Part shown: positions 1 through 11,940 of the stretch, one piece after another
Layout: each line of letters opens with the position of its first letter
Numbering within the stretch: position 1 is the stretch's first letter
Position numbers and translations under genes: made by a program
Notes under the pieces: model-generated
What the model saw: the letters and a program-made list of their open reading frames with translations, nothing else
The model's database searches: none
What the model was told of the DNA's origin: nothing
Assembly: GCF_032854445.1 (NCBI RefSeq)
Contig: NC_088302.1
Span: forward strand, 1,488,001-1,552,000
DNA from: Liolophura sinensis
Lineage: Eukaryota; Mollusca; Polyplacophora; Chitonida; Chitonidae
Direction: 5' to 3'
Length of the DNA: 64,000 nt

Positions 1-1272
1 GTCTAACTGACCTACATGTACATGTAGATAGGTGAATGCCAAAGCTAAGAGCTGATAAAATACAGCTTTCCCTGTTGACTGACTTCATAGGGGGATATAT
101 CTTAATCTAGTGCCTGTGTACAATGTACATGTACATCAGTGGACAGTGGGTGAAGTTACGGGTACATGTATGTGTTACTGATGCCAAAGGTTTACTGTTT
201 AATATCTGTGATCATGGATATAACAGGGCCATATCTAGTGCTATTTCAGTTCTGAAAAGAGTTTGTGCTCCTTAACTGTTGGGCACCCAAACTAACTGAG
301 CTGTATTAAAACTAGCAATACAATTGAAAAAAAATGTCATAGTTCATAAATAACTAGCTAGTTTTTATATTAAAAATAAGAAGTAATTTTGGTATCATAG
401 CCAAGATATAACCAAGGTTTCAGCAACTTTTAAATACAAGTACAATTTGTAAACGAAGTCCTGTAATGTGTGCTTTCTGACATTCAGACAACAGCAGTAT
501 CTGTAATGCAGCATTCACATTCAAAAGAACGTGTTTTATGTATATTGCTATTAACATCACCCCATAGTTTGGGCGGGGCGAGTGTGTGGGGAGTGGGAGG
601 GGGGGGAGTCTAAAATGTCTACTTACCATAAGCCATGTTGCTTTGGGGAGAATACATGTAAGTCACTATTATTTAACGGTGAATTGCAAAGTTTTTAATT
701 TTCACAAAAAAGTTTTGATCAACTGGCTTTTCCCAACATTGTATAATCTTGTAGAAGTTTTTTTGTGAAAATAATTCATCACCGGGTTGGTCTTTTTCAG
801 TAAAATATTTACAATAATCCAATGTAACATTGTATGGAAACTATTCATTGCTTATACTTCTTTGTTTGTAAAGCCTCGAGATATCATGGATGGTGCCTGT
901 CATTTATGCTCACAAAAATCTAGGAGTTTTTGTGATGTCATTGACGGTCAGATGGATAGGTTAGGGTTGCTTTGACGTCACAATGTTCCAAAATCCAGGG
1001 GGGGGGGGGGGGGGAGCTATTGTGTCCATACTTCTGCTTTCATTTTTGGCCACAAAAACCTACAATTTTCATACAAATATCAGAAATAACAGAAAAATGT
1101 AGAATAATCATCGCTATGCATTTGTTATATCTTTCCATTTCAGATCAAAGGCCTTGGCAGTTCACTTGTAAGCATGTACATGAACAATTAGAATAAAACC
1201 CTAACTGAACTAAATTGATAAGACATCCAGTTTCACCTATTATTCAAAACTGTGCACAGACGGGCAACTCAC
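1..1272. other. Left-edge non-coding stretch
   Basis: No exon, RNA gene or mobile element could be supported. The short open frames have no recognisable protein content. A run of 17 G lies at 998-1014. The words TACATGTACATGTA recur near the left end, as they do all over the window. Confidence 0.5.
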
Positions 1273-2104
1273 TGCAACTGCCTCCAGCAGTGGCAAGTAG
1301 ATGATGAAGAGATGGATAGCCTGGGTCAGTAGAGGGAAATCAATAACAATGAAAGAAATCCTGACAACTATGCCTGATAATAACCAAAAATTATACTATG
1401 TCAGACAGCAGAACATACTGCACAGCATACATGTATGTAAATGGTGAACATCAAAAAAGCAAAGTTTTGAACATATGTCGCCATGAAGCCAAGTTTTGTA
1501 GTAACTTTCAGGTTATTTACATAATATTTTTACCATCTTATCGTCACAAGTAAAGCTTGTTGGCGTGAGTAAACCGGAAAGTGCTTGAATGTCTGCATTC
1601 TTGAATGTGTGATGTTTAGTAGGGTGTTTGCTTTGGCCTGTTGTACAATGTCACTTGATAACAAAGGAAAAAAAAAACAAAAGCAAAGAATAAATGACAG
1701 ATGTAATAAATTATGGAACTCTCTTTCGTGTCTACCTAAACTAATGTCTGGTCATGTTACTATGCGGTAAAATAGCTTATTCTGCCGAAAAGTAACTTAC
1801 AATTGTTCACATCGCAGCATACTGTGACATCATATTTGACACGCAGATCAGCTGTTTTACTAATCCCAAGTATCTCTACTCAGAGTCCAGATTTCGCTTA
1901 TCAAGATTTGGCCAGCCTTTAAATTTATTTTAGTTTCTTGTGTTGCTCCTGTCAGATAACTGCATCCATGTCACTGGAAGCCTACAGTGAATGTGCTATC
2001 CAATGTGGTATTCTGTTTACAGAGGTCCAGTCTTCACATCTTAATTTGACTCTGATTTTGGTTAATTTCTACTCACCGCGAACGGATTTCTTGACAACTG
2101 TCAT
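1273..2104 (-). CDS. Possible start of a minus-strand gene (two short exons)
   Basis: Seen: on the minus strand an ATG at 2104-2102 opens MTVVKKSVR and runs to a strong donor (CGCG|gtgagtag) at 2077, leaving phase 1. Further left, 1320-1273 is a 48-base segment with a pyrimidine-rich acceptor (ctctactgacccag) and a strong donor (GCA|gtgagttg). In the phase left by the first exon it reads GYPSLHHLLATAGGSC. The protein is not recognised and later exons were not found; they may lie beyond the left edge. The ETS-like sites just upstream of the ATG support a promoter here. The first exon is more credible than the second, and joining them is inference. Confidence 0.27.
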
Positions 2105-2180
2105 TTGAACCGGAAGCGTCAGCGAACCCTTCCACTGACTTCCGGTTCTCCACACAAATGAGAAGAACTAAACAATGATG
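2100..2180. promoter_or_regulatory. Candidate bidirectional promoter with paired ETS-like sites
   Basis: GAACCGGAAGCG (about 2106-2117) and GACTTCCGGTTCTC (about 2139-2152) place two CCGGAAG cores in opposite orientation within 40 bases. This arrangement is common in TATA-less housekeeping promoters. A possible minus-strand first exon starts at 2104. On the plus strand a donor-like GATGAG|gtaaat at about 2195 could end a 5' UTR exon that splices to the acceptor at 4406 of the POLR1D-like gene. Motif presence is seen; promoter function is inferred. Confidence 0.4.
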
Positions 2181-2647
2181 CCGTAACTGGATGAGGTAAA
2201 TGTAGAGACTGGAGGTGCCTCGCACTCTAGCCACACACTACTTATGCTGACATCTAAATGACCAGAGACTTGGTTAGATTTGAGATGATTTGATATTTGC
2301 ACACAGCACCCCCCACTGAATCTGAGCTGCCGCCGGCATGCGCGTGTTGATAACATGGAGGATGGGATGTGCAGACAGAGGACTGTCAACAGTCACAACT
2401 GTGTACCCAGTCTTACACTCTCAGAATGTTGAATTTCACTCCAAATACCACTCCTTCACCCCACCTCATGCACATAGTATATATTCTGTAGGGCTGTGAT
2501 TACATATACTCTCACAGCCCTCTCTTGTTCCATAAGCATACATTGAACACCTCTGTACTTCCCTTGCTGGGTTCAATATACTACTGCTGGGCACCAAATA
2601 ATTTGTCTGTCCGTAGTCACAGTCGTCTCAGTTGTCTGTTACAGGTA

Positions 2648-2982
2648 GGTGTTCCCATGTGTCATCACTAGTAAATCCACACAAGCTTGAAACTACAGCG
2701 GAAATTCCAACTCCAGCCACCATGTTTGAATGCATACTCCTCACAGCCCATACAAGGGAGATAACCACTGATACTATTAGCATAATTTGTACTTGTTGAA
2801 TCTTTTCTTCAATTTTGTTTAATTTATTTGAAAAATGTTTTTAGTGATCAATGTTGATTATGGTTCCCTCTAGGTAATTACTGGTGAGACTGATCGTAAA
2901 CAATAGCCAGTTAATTTATCCAGTTTGCACAATAATTTCATGCTTGTGTGGGTTTACCAGTGATGACACATGGGAAAGCACT
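2648..2982. repeat. Imperfect inverted repeat (about 48-base arms)
   Basis: The left arm (about 2648-2695, GTGTTCCCATGTGTCATCAC...) is nearly the reverse complement of the right arm (about 2935-2982, ...GTGATGACACATGGGAAAGC). About 240 bases of unrelated sequence lie between them. The arms carry a few mismatches and the similarity fades on both sides. It could be a remnant of a small inverted-repeat transposon or an old hairpin; no target duplication was recognised. Confidence 0.55.
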
Positions 2983-4406
2983 CCGCTTACGTCTACCTTG
3001 CCCAATCCACGTCATAACATCTCCATTTTCAGTCACCACACACAATTTTGTAATGGTTTTCATTTCTCTTTTCATTCAGCGAGTCTCAAGAAAAGTGAGT
3101 GACTTGTACTTAAAGATCACTCTCTTGGCGTAGATTTATGCTAGAGCTAGGAGTTTCAGTGCACGTGTGAGCAGCGATGTTCCTTACCATAAATCTGACA
3201 CATTTGGAACTGTTTTTCTCTTAACTCCGCAGACATTTCATACGTGCATGTATTGAAACCCAGAAGTGCAAAAATGTTTGTTTTTAATTCAGCGTTTCCC
3301 TGTTTCTGTCCTTCACGTGCAAGTTACCAAGGAAAATAACTGATGCAGGTATGAGAATGATAAATGTTCATATGTTATCACTGATTGTTGGCTATATCGC
3401 ACCTTTGTTTATAATGTGCTGATCAAAAGGCCAGGCTGGTGGAAGTGCCATGTCATTATAAAGAAAGGACTGAAATGTCCACTTGAAGTGCAGTGGCGTA
3501 GTAAACATTGTCAAAAGTTGGGGGCCAACGCATGTTGTTACTGAATGAAGTTTGGTATTTGCAGTTTTGTAATTGGCAATATCGTGCATGTCTAACTCTG
3601 AAAGGCCTTACGGTGCCATTAAATGCTGTGCGCTGCACCTATGTAAAAATTGGTTTGCCAGCAAAACTCATTGTGGCATATGCCCAATAGATGTCATTGT
3701 GTGATATTTGACAATACGAGTAACTATTGAAAATCCAGCCTCTTGTCAATTTACGTCAGTTAGGGTTTATTTTACCAACTTAAAAGCCCCATACAAATCA
3801 CTCCACTTTTCATTTGCTTCCTGTGCCCCTGTAAGATGTTATCAGACTCAGTGCACCACTTTGGATTTGTGACATACACTGGTGTTGATTGAACTTGACT
3901 CAGACACACATAACATTCATTCTGTTCTTATTTCTGGCACCAATATTAATTACATGTATATTTAGTTATTTTGAGATAGTTCCAAGGAGCTCCAGGGAGT
4001 TCCAGGGAGATACACGTAGGTCTGAATGCATTTGTATGCAGAACAGCAAACTGATTATGTCAAAATATAAATCTCTTTCACAGAAACAATGTACAGAATG
4101 ACAAGTTGCATACCCTTGTATTTGTGATGCCCTTTAAGATTTATTATCTGATGGACTTTTGATTTGGTGTTTTGTTATGATAAACTAAAAGTGAAAAACT
4201 ATGAAATTTACATATTGATATTGACCATATATATTTGTTTCATGTTACATGTACCTAATGTAATATTTTCCTAACCTAATATTTCTGTGGTTTAATTTTT
4301 AGAGTTCTGGTGATAGCAGCCCTAACATTTTACATTATGCTGTCTGCCTGTGATACTTGCTGGTGGTTAAACTCTCCATTTAGCAAAAGCTCATGTTCAT
4401 TTGTAG
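2983..4406. other. Non-coding stretch before the POLR1D-like gene
   Basis: No coding exon could be supported. The stretch ends in an acceptor (ttcatttgtag at 4396-4406), so it is probably the intron between an unlocated 5' UTR exon and the first coding exon of the POLR1D-like gene. Confidence 0.4.
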
Positions 4407-4421
4407 AATCAGAAATCTTCA

Positions 4422-7400
4422 ATGGAACCAACTGTCAAAAATGGTGAGGTTAAGGCAGCTAACAACCAAGCCGACAAAAAGGTTGGAGAAGAAGAGGAAG
4501 AACTTGAAAGGTAACCACATGTACCCTAGCTGCTCTATGGCTCTACAGGTACATGTACCCTACCTGCTCTTTGGCTCTACTGTATGGCTCTACACATACC
4601 CTAGCTGTTCTATGGCTCTACATGTACCTGTGGCTGTACATGTATCCTACCTGCTATATGGCTCTACATGTACCCTACCTGCTCTATGGCTCTACTCTAT
4701 ACCCTACCTGCTCTATGGCTCTAAATGTACCCTACTTACTCTATGGCTCTACATATACCTCACCTGCTCTCTGGCTCTATGGCTGTAATTGTACCCTAGC
4801 TGCTCTATGGCTGTACATTTACCTTACCTGCTCTATGGCTATACATGTACCTTACCTGCTCTATAGCTATACATGTACCCTACCTGCTCTATGGCTCTAC
4901 ATGTACCCTACTTGCTCTATGGCTCTACATGTACCCTACCTGCTCTATGGCTCTACATGTACCCTACCTGCTCTATGGCTCTACATGTACCCTACTTACT
5001 CTATGGCTCTACATGTACCTCACCTGCTCTCTGGCTCTACATGTACCCTACCTGCTCTATGGCTCTGTATGTACCTTACCTGCTCTATGACTGTACATGT
5101 ACCCTACCTGCTGTATGGCTCTAAATGTACCCCACCTGCTCTATGGCTATAATTGTACCCTAGCTGCTCTATGGCTGTACATGTACCCTACCTGCTCTAT
5201 GGCTGTACATGTACCCTACCTGCTCTATGGCTCTAAATGTACCCTACCTGCTCTATGGCTCTACATGTACCCTACTTACTCTATGGCTCTGCATATACCT
5301 CACCTGCTCTCTGGCTCTAAATGTACCCTACCTGCTCTATGGCTCTACATGTACCCTAACTGCTGTATGGCTGTACATGTACCCTACCTGCTCTATGGCT
5401 CTAAATGTACCCCACCTGCTCTGTGGCTGTAATTGTACCCTAGCTGCTCTATGGCTGTACATGTACCCTACCTGCTCTATGGCTGTACATGTACCATACC
5501 TGCTCTCTGGCTATACATGTACCTTACCTGCTCTGTGGCTCTACATATACCTTACCTGCTCTATGGCTCTGTATGTACCCTACCTGCTCTATGGCTCTAC
5601 TCTATAGCCTACCTGCTCTGTGGCTCTAAATGTACCCCACCTGCTCTATGGCTCTACATGTACCCTAGCTGCTCTATGGCTCTGTATGTACCCTACCTGC
5701 TGTATGGCTCTACATGTACCCTACCTTCTCTATGGCACGACATGTACCCTACCTGCTCTATGGCTCTACATGTACCCTACCTGCTCTATGGCTCTACTCT
5801 ATAGCCTACCTGCTCTGTGGCTCCACATGTACCTTACCTGCTCTATGGCTCTACATGTACCCTACCTGCTCTATGGCTCTACATGTACCCTACCTGCTCT
5901 ATGGCTCTACATGTACCCTACCTTCTCTATGGCATGACATGTACTGTACCTGCTCAAGGGCTCTATGGCTGTACTTTGTGACTCTGTATGTACCTTACCT
6001 GCTCTATGGCTCTGTATGTACCCTACCTGCTCTATGGCTCTGCATGTACCCTACCTTCTCTATGGCACAACATATACCGTACCTGCTCAATGGCTCTATG
6101 GCTGTACTTTATGACTGTATGTACCTTACCTGCTCTATGGCTGTACATATACCCTACCTGCTCTATGGCTCTGCATGTACCCTGCCTTCTCTATGGCACG
6201 ACATGTACCGTACCTGCTCAATGGCTCTATGGCTGTACTTTATGACTGTATGTACCTTACCTGCTCTATGGCTGTACAAGTACCTTACCTGCTCTATGGC
6301 TCTGCATGTACCTTACCTGCTCTATGGCTCTACATTACAGCTCTCTGATGCTGTCTACTGTATGAAATCTGACAGATGTTTCAAGTAATCCATAGCATCA
6401 CTAATATCAGTGGCTCGTTAATAAGTTCTCACTTTTTTCTGTGTGCATCACATGATAGGTTAGCCATGGAGGAGCTGATAAAGGAAGCGAAGAGAGGAGC
6501 AGAAAGGGCCCGAGATATGGGGGCAACTGGATGGTAAGACACTCAGGCAGGGGGTATTCATGTAATGATTAATGGAAAGGTTTGAAATTGGGACAGTTGA
6601 ATTATTGGTATTGTAATGTCTTTTACTTTCATTTATGAAAATTGTTTTTTACTGTTTTATTTATTGATGAGGATTGTTAAACTAGGATTGAGAAATTTGT
6701 ACAGTTAGTTTTGTTACATGAACATGTAAAGCTTTCATCTATTAAACATTGAAATTTAATTCATATCAGCAGTTTTGACATTAAAGTCAAAGAAAACACT
6801 AACATGAAGTTTGTCAGACAAAAGACCATTTAACAATGTCCATAAAATAGACTGATTTCTTTGTACTGTTTTTCATGCTAGTAAAGTGCACTTGAAACTC
6901 GGAATTCTATGGTGGCCTTTGCTGACCATATTTGGACCAGTGAGACTAAATTAGGTTTGGCCACTTAACACATAGGCTTTCAGATTTCATCAGTCAGGAT
7001 ACATGTACACTGTACCTGTAGATCTATAACTGCATCCGCTCAGTGGGACATTGAAACAAACCATTTCAAGCAAAAATGTGGAAGTAGTGCCACTGAGACT
7101 CTGTGTCAATACAGACCATCATAGAATCTAATGTGTTAAGACCATTTCACTCTGCTGGAAAAATTCTAAAAAAACAGATTAAACTATTTTACTGGACACT
7201 GTTTACTGGTTAAACATTTTAGCGATTTTCTTGCCATTAACCTGCATCAAGCTTTAGGAATATAGTGGTGTGCACTACTTACGCTTTGACAAGCTGAAGG
7301 AAATAGCATGTTTACAAGGTAAAGGCTCAATGACCTTGGAACAGTAAGTCAGCGTATGTGAGAGCAGTTCATCCACAAGGTAGCACATGTTTGATGAAAG

Positions 7401-10138
7401 ATGCTGGAAGAGTTCAAGAGAGATCTTGTTTATAAGCCTGTCACAAAATATAAGTTAACTGACTGTAGTTTACCAAGCAAGGCAGCAACAAGTACCATTT
7501 TTAAAGACTTTGGAATGACTTGACCCTTTATTTGATCCCAGATCTGACTTTAAGGTGGACACTCTAACTATTAAGCCACCGAAGTGACTTAAGTGTTCAG
7601 AAGGAATGGAAACAAAGACCCATAGACCATGAACAATATACCTCACTGTCAATGATAGTATATTGCCAGAAAACAATGCAGTCCTTTTACATAACTGGTA
7701 AATGCACATGTGGTAAATGTTTGACCAAAATTGCTTATAGTTTCAAAGATGCCATGTTTACTGGCCTGTCACAAAATGTTACTTAAATGACACCAATGAC
7801 AACTCATGTGCCTGAAAATGAGTAAGATTCTTCCAATGTCAAAGTGTACATGCAGTACAAGCATGGTTCAAGACAGAGAGTTTACTGGGAAAATGGAGGA
7901 ATGGACTCATGCTGACTGCAGTACAAGCATGGTAAACCCGACAACAAGTGTTCAAGACAGAGAGTTTACTGGGAAAATGGGGGAATGGACTCGTGCTGAC
8001 TGCAGTACGAGCATGGTAAACTCGACAACAAGCGTTCAAGACAGAGAGTTTACTGGGAAAATGGAGGAATGGACTCGTGCTGACTGCAGTACAAGCATGG
8101 TAAACCCGACAACAAGCGTTCAAGACAGAGAGTTTACTGGGAAAATGGAGGAATGGACTCGTGCTGACTGCAGTACAAGCATGGTAACCCGACAACAAGC
8201 ATTCAAGACAGAGAGTTTACTGGGAAAATGGAGGAATGGACTCGTGCTGACTGCAGTACAAGCATGGTAAACCCGACAACAAGCGTTCAAGACAGAGAGT
8301 TTACTGGGAAAATGGAGGAATGGACTCGTGCTGACTGCCAGTACAAGCATGGTAAACCCGACAACAAGCGTCAAGACAGAGAGTTTACTGGGAAAATGGA
8401 GGAATGGACTCGTGCTGACTGCAGTACAAGCATGGTAAACCCGACAACAAGCGTTCAAGACAGAGAGTTTACTGGGAAAATGGAGGAATGGATTCGTGCT
8501 GACTGCAGTACAAGCATGGTAAACCCGACAACAAGCGTTCAAGACAGAGAGTTTACTGGGAAAATGGGGGAATGGACTCGTGCTGACTGCAGTACAAGCA
8601 TGGTAAACCCGACAACAAGCGTTCAAGACAGAGAGTTTACTGGGAAAATGGAGGAATGGACTCGTGCTGACTGCAGTACAAGCATGGTAAACCCGACAAC
8701 AAGCGTTCAAGACAGAGAGTTTACTGGGAAAATGGAGGAATGGACTCATGCTGACTGCTATGACAATATCCCTTGGCCAATTTTAGATGAAGGGTAAAAA
8801 TAAAACATTAAGGTCGTATTTTCTGTTCTGGAGAGAATTAATGTGAAAAATGGTTGCACATGCCAATTTCTCACAAGATTGGAGGAAGACTAGGACCATC
8901 TTGATAATTCCTGCAATTGTCAATATATTCCAGGCTTGTTATGTACAGAAAAGACCCTAAATGACATAAAATTTTGACCAACAACCGGCATTTTTGGAAG
9001 CAAATAAATGTCATAAAATATTACCTTTGGTGTTGTACTTGTCCTTTAGTGGGATCGTCATACTTCCAAACAAACCTGAGAACATGTTTCTAAAATCAGT
9101 AGAACCCTCAGAATCTGGCCTAGGGACCACAAAGCGATTTTAGACTTACCTCAAAATTTCAAATCATGTTAAAATTGTTGTTTTTATGATGCAAGGTCCA
9201 AATTTTGCTTGACGACATAAATTCTGCGTACATTATCATACAACAAATTTCCGCTAAAAAAACGGGAAGGAACATACAAAATTTAATGATTGAAGTTTTT
9301 ACTTAAGTCTAAGATCGCTTCGTGATCGCAGTGACGGGAAACTTGAGCATCTTAGTCATGGATGAAATTTTTTGTCTGTTGAAATCTTCTTAACTCCTCT
9401 TAGTTATCTTCTATAACAATTTGAACAGTCCCAGTACTTTAGCGTTTACATTGCTGTGTGAAGAACAATTCTCGGTGAAAGAATAATAAGTACCATGAAC
9501 CTCAGGAATCAAATAAATAAAATCATCTTAGGTGTCGATGGTTATATGGCCAGGCCACAGAGGTGTCAATACGTATGAGTGTGTACATCAGAGGTCAGGA
9601 AGATGCTAAGTAGTAATGTGTATAGAAAGGTTATCCAAAAACTAGCATAGAGAGAATTGTTAGGAGTCCATAAGATCATGGATACATCCAGAAGGTTTCT
9701 CTTCAGTTGTTGAACAAGCCAGTTAATTCGGGACTCATCTTTCATTCTAGGTTAAAAGCTCCAATTCCTCGTGCCAACAAAAGATTCCTGAACAATACAG
9801 TGGTCAGCACGTTAAGGAACCTTCGTAGTCCGGTTAAGAAAAAGCCTCATCAGCAGACGGATGGAAGTCACATGGATGAGACACGTTCTGCCAAATCAGG
9901 TGAAAGGAAATCTGACCTTGTGTGGAGAAAATCCCGATCCTCTGAACACAGACATCATCACTCAACGAATGATCATACTCATCCAGCGGGACATAGGTCT
10001 GAAATCCCTAAATCATCAAAAAGACACTCAGACATGAGCGAAAGTCTCAAGAGAAAGAAAGACCATAAGAGCAGGAGGCATGAGCGCAAGCATTCTCATC
10101 GAAAGTCCAAAAAGAGGAAGGAGGAAAGGCTACAGTAA
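4422..10138 (+). CDS. POLR1D: POLR1D isoform-2-like protein, 3 exons, 183 aa
   Basis: Exons: 4422-4510, 6459-6533, 9751-10138. Both introns are phase 2 with good splice sites (AG|gtaacc, TG|gtaaga; acceptors gatag, ttctag), and the sum is 184 codons with the stop. Residues 27-75 read as the conserved block of the human POLR1D alternative product: ELER, then MEELIKEAKRGAERARDMG, a W at the second junction, then ANKRFLNNTV. Human isoform 2 has EELLKEAKRG...GW...NKRFLINTI. The exon break after ELER also fits the human gene. The N-terminus is acidic. The tail (about 80-183) is disordered and rich in Lys, Arg, Ser and His, which suggests nuclear location. The function of this isoform is not established. 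The other product of the human locus, the pol I/III subunit RPAC2 (AC19), was not found here. The large minisatellites at 4511-6335 and 7852-8757 are intronic. The ATG was chosen because it lies just after an acceptor and starts ME as in human. Confidence 0.88.
4511..6335 (+). repeat. 28-bp minisatellite starting at the POLR1D-like exon 1 donor
   Basis: The unit is about 28 bases (core ACATGTACCCTACCTGCTCT then ATGGCTCT), in roughly 65 copies. The array begins at the first bases of the intron (AAAG|gtaaccacatgtaccctagc), so its left edge is the 5' splice site. Single-base variants and longer blocks (with TATGGCACGACATG or GGCTGTACTTTATGAC) recur toward the right end, indicating higher-order duplication. 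Because 28 is not a multiple of 3, all forward frames cycle through the same peptide words (MYPTC, LLYGS, PALWL). These open frames are repeat artefacts. Confidence 0.95.
7852..8757 (+). repeat. 84-bp minisatellite in intron 2 of the POLR1D-like gene
   Basis: About 10.6 copies of an 84-base unit (GTTCAAGACAGAGAGTTTAC ... CCCGACAACAAGC) with very few differences, so a young array. One copy carries an extra C, one lost a T and one lost an A. As 84 is 28 codons, the array stays open on both strands (words QDREFTGKM on plus, FLHFPSKLSVLN on minus). It lies inside a well-supported intron, has no start context and matches no known family, so it is treated as non-coding. Confidence 0.93.
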
Positions 10139-11286
10139 TACATGTACATGTATTTGCCCCTTGTGTAACAGATTCACTCTGTGGTCTGTGCTCTTTGGTT
10201 GAGAACTTTTAGTCAGCATTTCACATCATCATGTGTCCTCTTTTATATTTTTATAGTATTGACAAGTTCATTGTGATAAAAGTTTTGATATGTTCATGTT
10301 TTATTCTCCAAATGATGATCAAGGCTGATGGTTTTAGTTTTTTTTTTTCTGTTATTTTACATTTTGTAGATATAGAATTTTAGTCATCAGCAATATGTTA
10401 AATTATTGTTTTTATCAGAAGTTATTTGTGAACCTGGTATGTCTCTGCTAAAGTCACATTTAACACAGATTTTATGCATGAACATCTGATAGAGTATGTA
10501 ATTTAATGTGAAGACATACATTTGTCAGCATTATTGAAAAACGCGTAAAAAAAATAAATCAATCAATTTTTCTGAACAGTGTTTAATGGTCTTTCATCTG
10601 ATAAATACTTTCTTTTAGTGGTTTTTTGTTGTTTTTTTTTTTTTGCCTTTAAAGAGCTTCCCTTTGAATAGGGCACAGCAGGATACACATGTGTGATTAA
10701 ATCTGACCTGGCACTTGGAATCTCCCCATTTAAACTTTTTATGGAGCCTGTGTTCATTTGCACAGTCTAACGTCTTCTACCAGTGTGGTGTGCTTTTCCG
10801 TACATCACAAGTGGGAAAGTTTGTCAGTACCTTGTCAAAGGTAGTATTCTGGGCAGTCTGGTTCCTGATTGTGGCATTAAACCTGAATATATAAATGAAT
10901 TATAGGACCACTATTCCACATGAGCTTTAAATTGAATGAAAACTGCCTCAAGATTTTAAGAGATAGCGTGTTTACAAGCCTAGCTGTCACAAAGTATATC
11001 TTTACATGATCCCAGTGACCTTGGAAAAAAATTGTTCTCAGAAAATGTCCAGGATTTGTCCGAATGCCTAAGTGCTTCAAGGGATAAAGTTTCGTTGATG
11101 GTACGATACGTTAGTTTCCTCCAAGAATGATGCATGGTTCTTAGTAAAGTCTGCTGGTTTTGTCCAAGCATGTCACATTTTTCTCAACCCATGTGGCAGT
11201 TGTTGAGGAATAGTTCAATGAAGTATTGTGGTATAGTCACAGTCAAATACAGATCTTGGTTAACATAACAAAGTGCATAATATTAA
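10139..11286 (+). other. 3' UTR of the POLR1D-like gene and AT-rich spacer
   Basis: An AATAAA at 10553-10558 follows the stop codon by about 415 bases in an A-rich context and is the best candidate polyadenylation signal. No other gene is supported up to the SINE cluster at 11287. Confidence 0.45.
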
Positions 11287-11475
11287 TTTTTTTGATTTGT
11301 GTTATTCGCCATACTCAAGCATTTTTGACTTACATGACAGCGGCCAGCATTATGATGGGAGGAAACCGGACAGAGCCCACGACCATGTGCAGGTTGATGC
11401 AAGACCTTCACACGTACGGCCCGAGAGGAAGCCAGATATGGTACTAGGATCTGAGCCCATCATCATGCCATTTGC
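11287..11475 (-). mobile_element. tRNA-derived SINE, subfamily B, partial
   Basis: On the minus strand it has the family tail (gagtatggcgaataac...) and body, joined to a head ending in GATGATGGGCTCAGATCC instead of the tRNA-like head. The copy at 23172-23402 has the same head, so this is a distinct subfamily. Confidence 0.75.
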
Positions 11476-11488
11476 ATGATGATGGGCC

Positions 11489-11590
11489 CAGGGCACAGCC
11501 CAGGGCAAACCCACGACCATCCGCAGGTTGATAGCAGGCCTTCCCACGTACGGCCGAAGAGGAAGCCAGCATCAGCTGGACTTGAACTGA
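11489..11590 (-). mobile_element. SINE body fragment
   Basis: Matches the internal body (GGCTTCCTCTTCGGCCGTACG ... GGTCGTGGGTTTGCCC when reversed) and lacks the 3' tail. It abuts the subfamily B copy directly, so it is either a nested or a recombined insertion. Confidence 0.65.
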
Positions 11591-11719
11591 AAATAAGCTG
11601 CACATTTCTATGGAGAAATCATTTTTGTAATAACTGTATGATAAATTCCACTGAAAAGAGTGCTTTAGAGGTTGAGATCACAGGGTACAGATTGAAAGTA
11701 CTTTCATTCACAGTATTTT

Positions 11720-11940
11720 CATTTATTTGATTAGTGTTTTACGCCGTACTCAAGAATATTTTACTTATGTTACGGCGGCCAGCATTATGGTGGGAGGAAA
11801 CCAGGGAAATCCACGACCACCCGCAGGCTGGTGGTGGATCTTCCCACTTACGTCCGGAGAGGAATCCAGGATGAGCTTGAACTCACAGCGACCGCATTGG
11901 ACAGAGGCTCCTGGGTTATTACGCTGCGTGGAGGCCCCCC
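11720..11940 (-). mobile_element. tRNA-derived SINE, main subfamily, nearly complete
   Basis: The left edge has the ATTTATTTGATTAGTGTTTTA tail in reverse, followed by the body and part of the tRNA-like head (GGGGGGCCTCCACGC when reversed). The A-box part of the head is shortened. Confidence 0.8.

Noticed and set aside
4511-6388. Long forward reading frames with MYPTC/LLYGS repeats as a protein
   Set aside because: They follow entirely from the 28-base array inside intron 1 of a well-supported gene.
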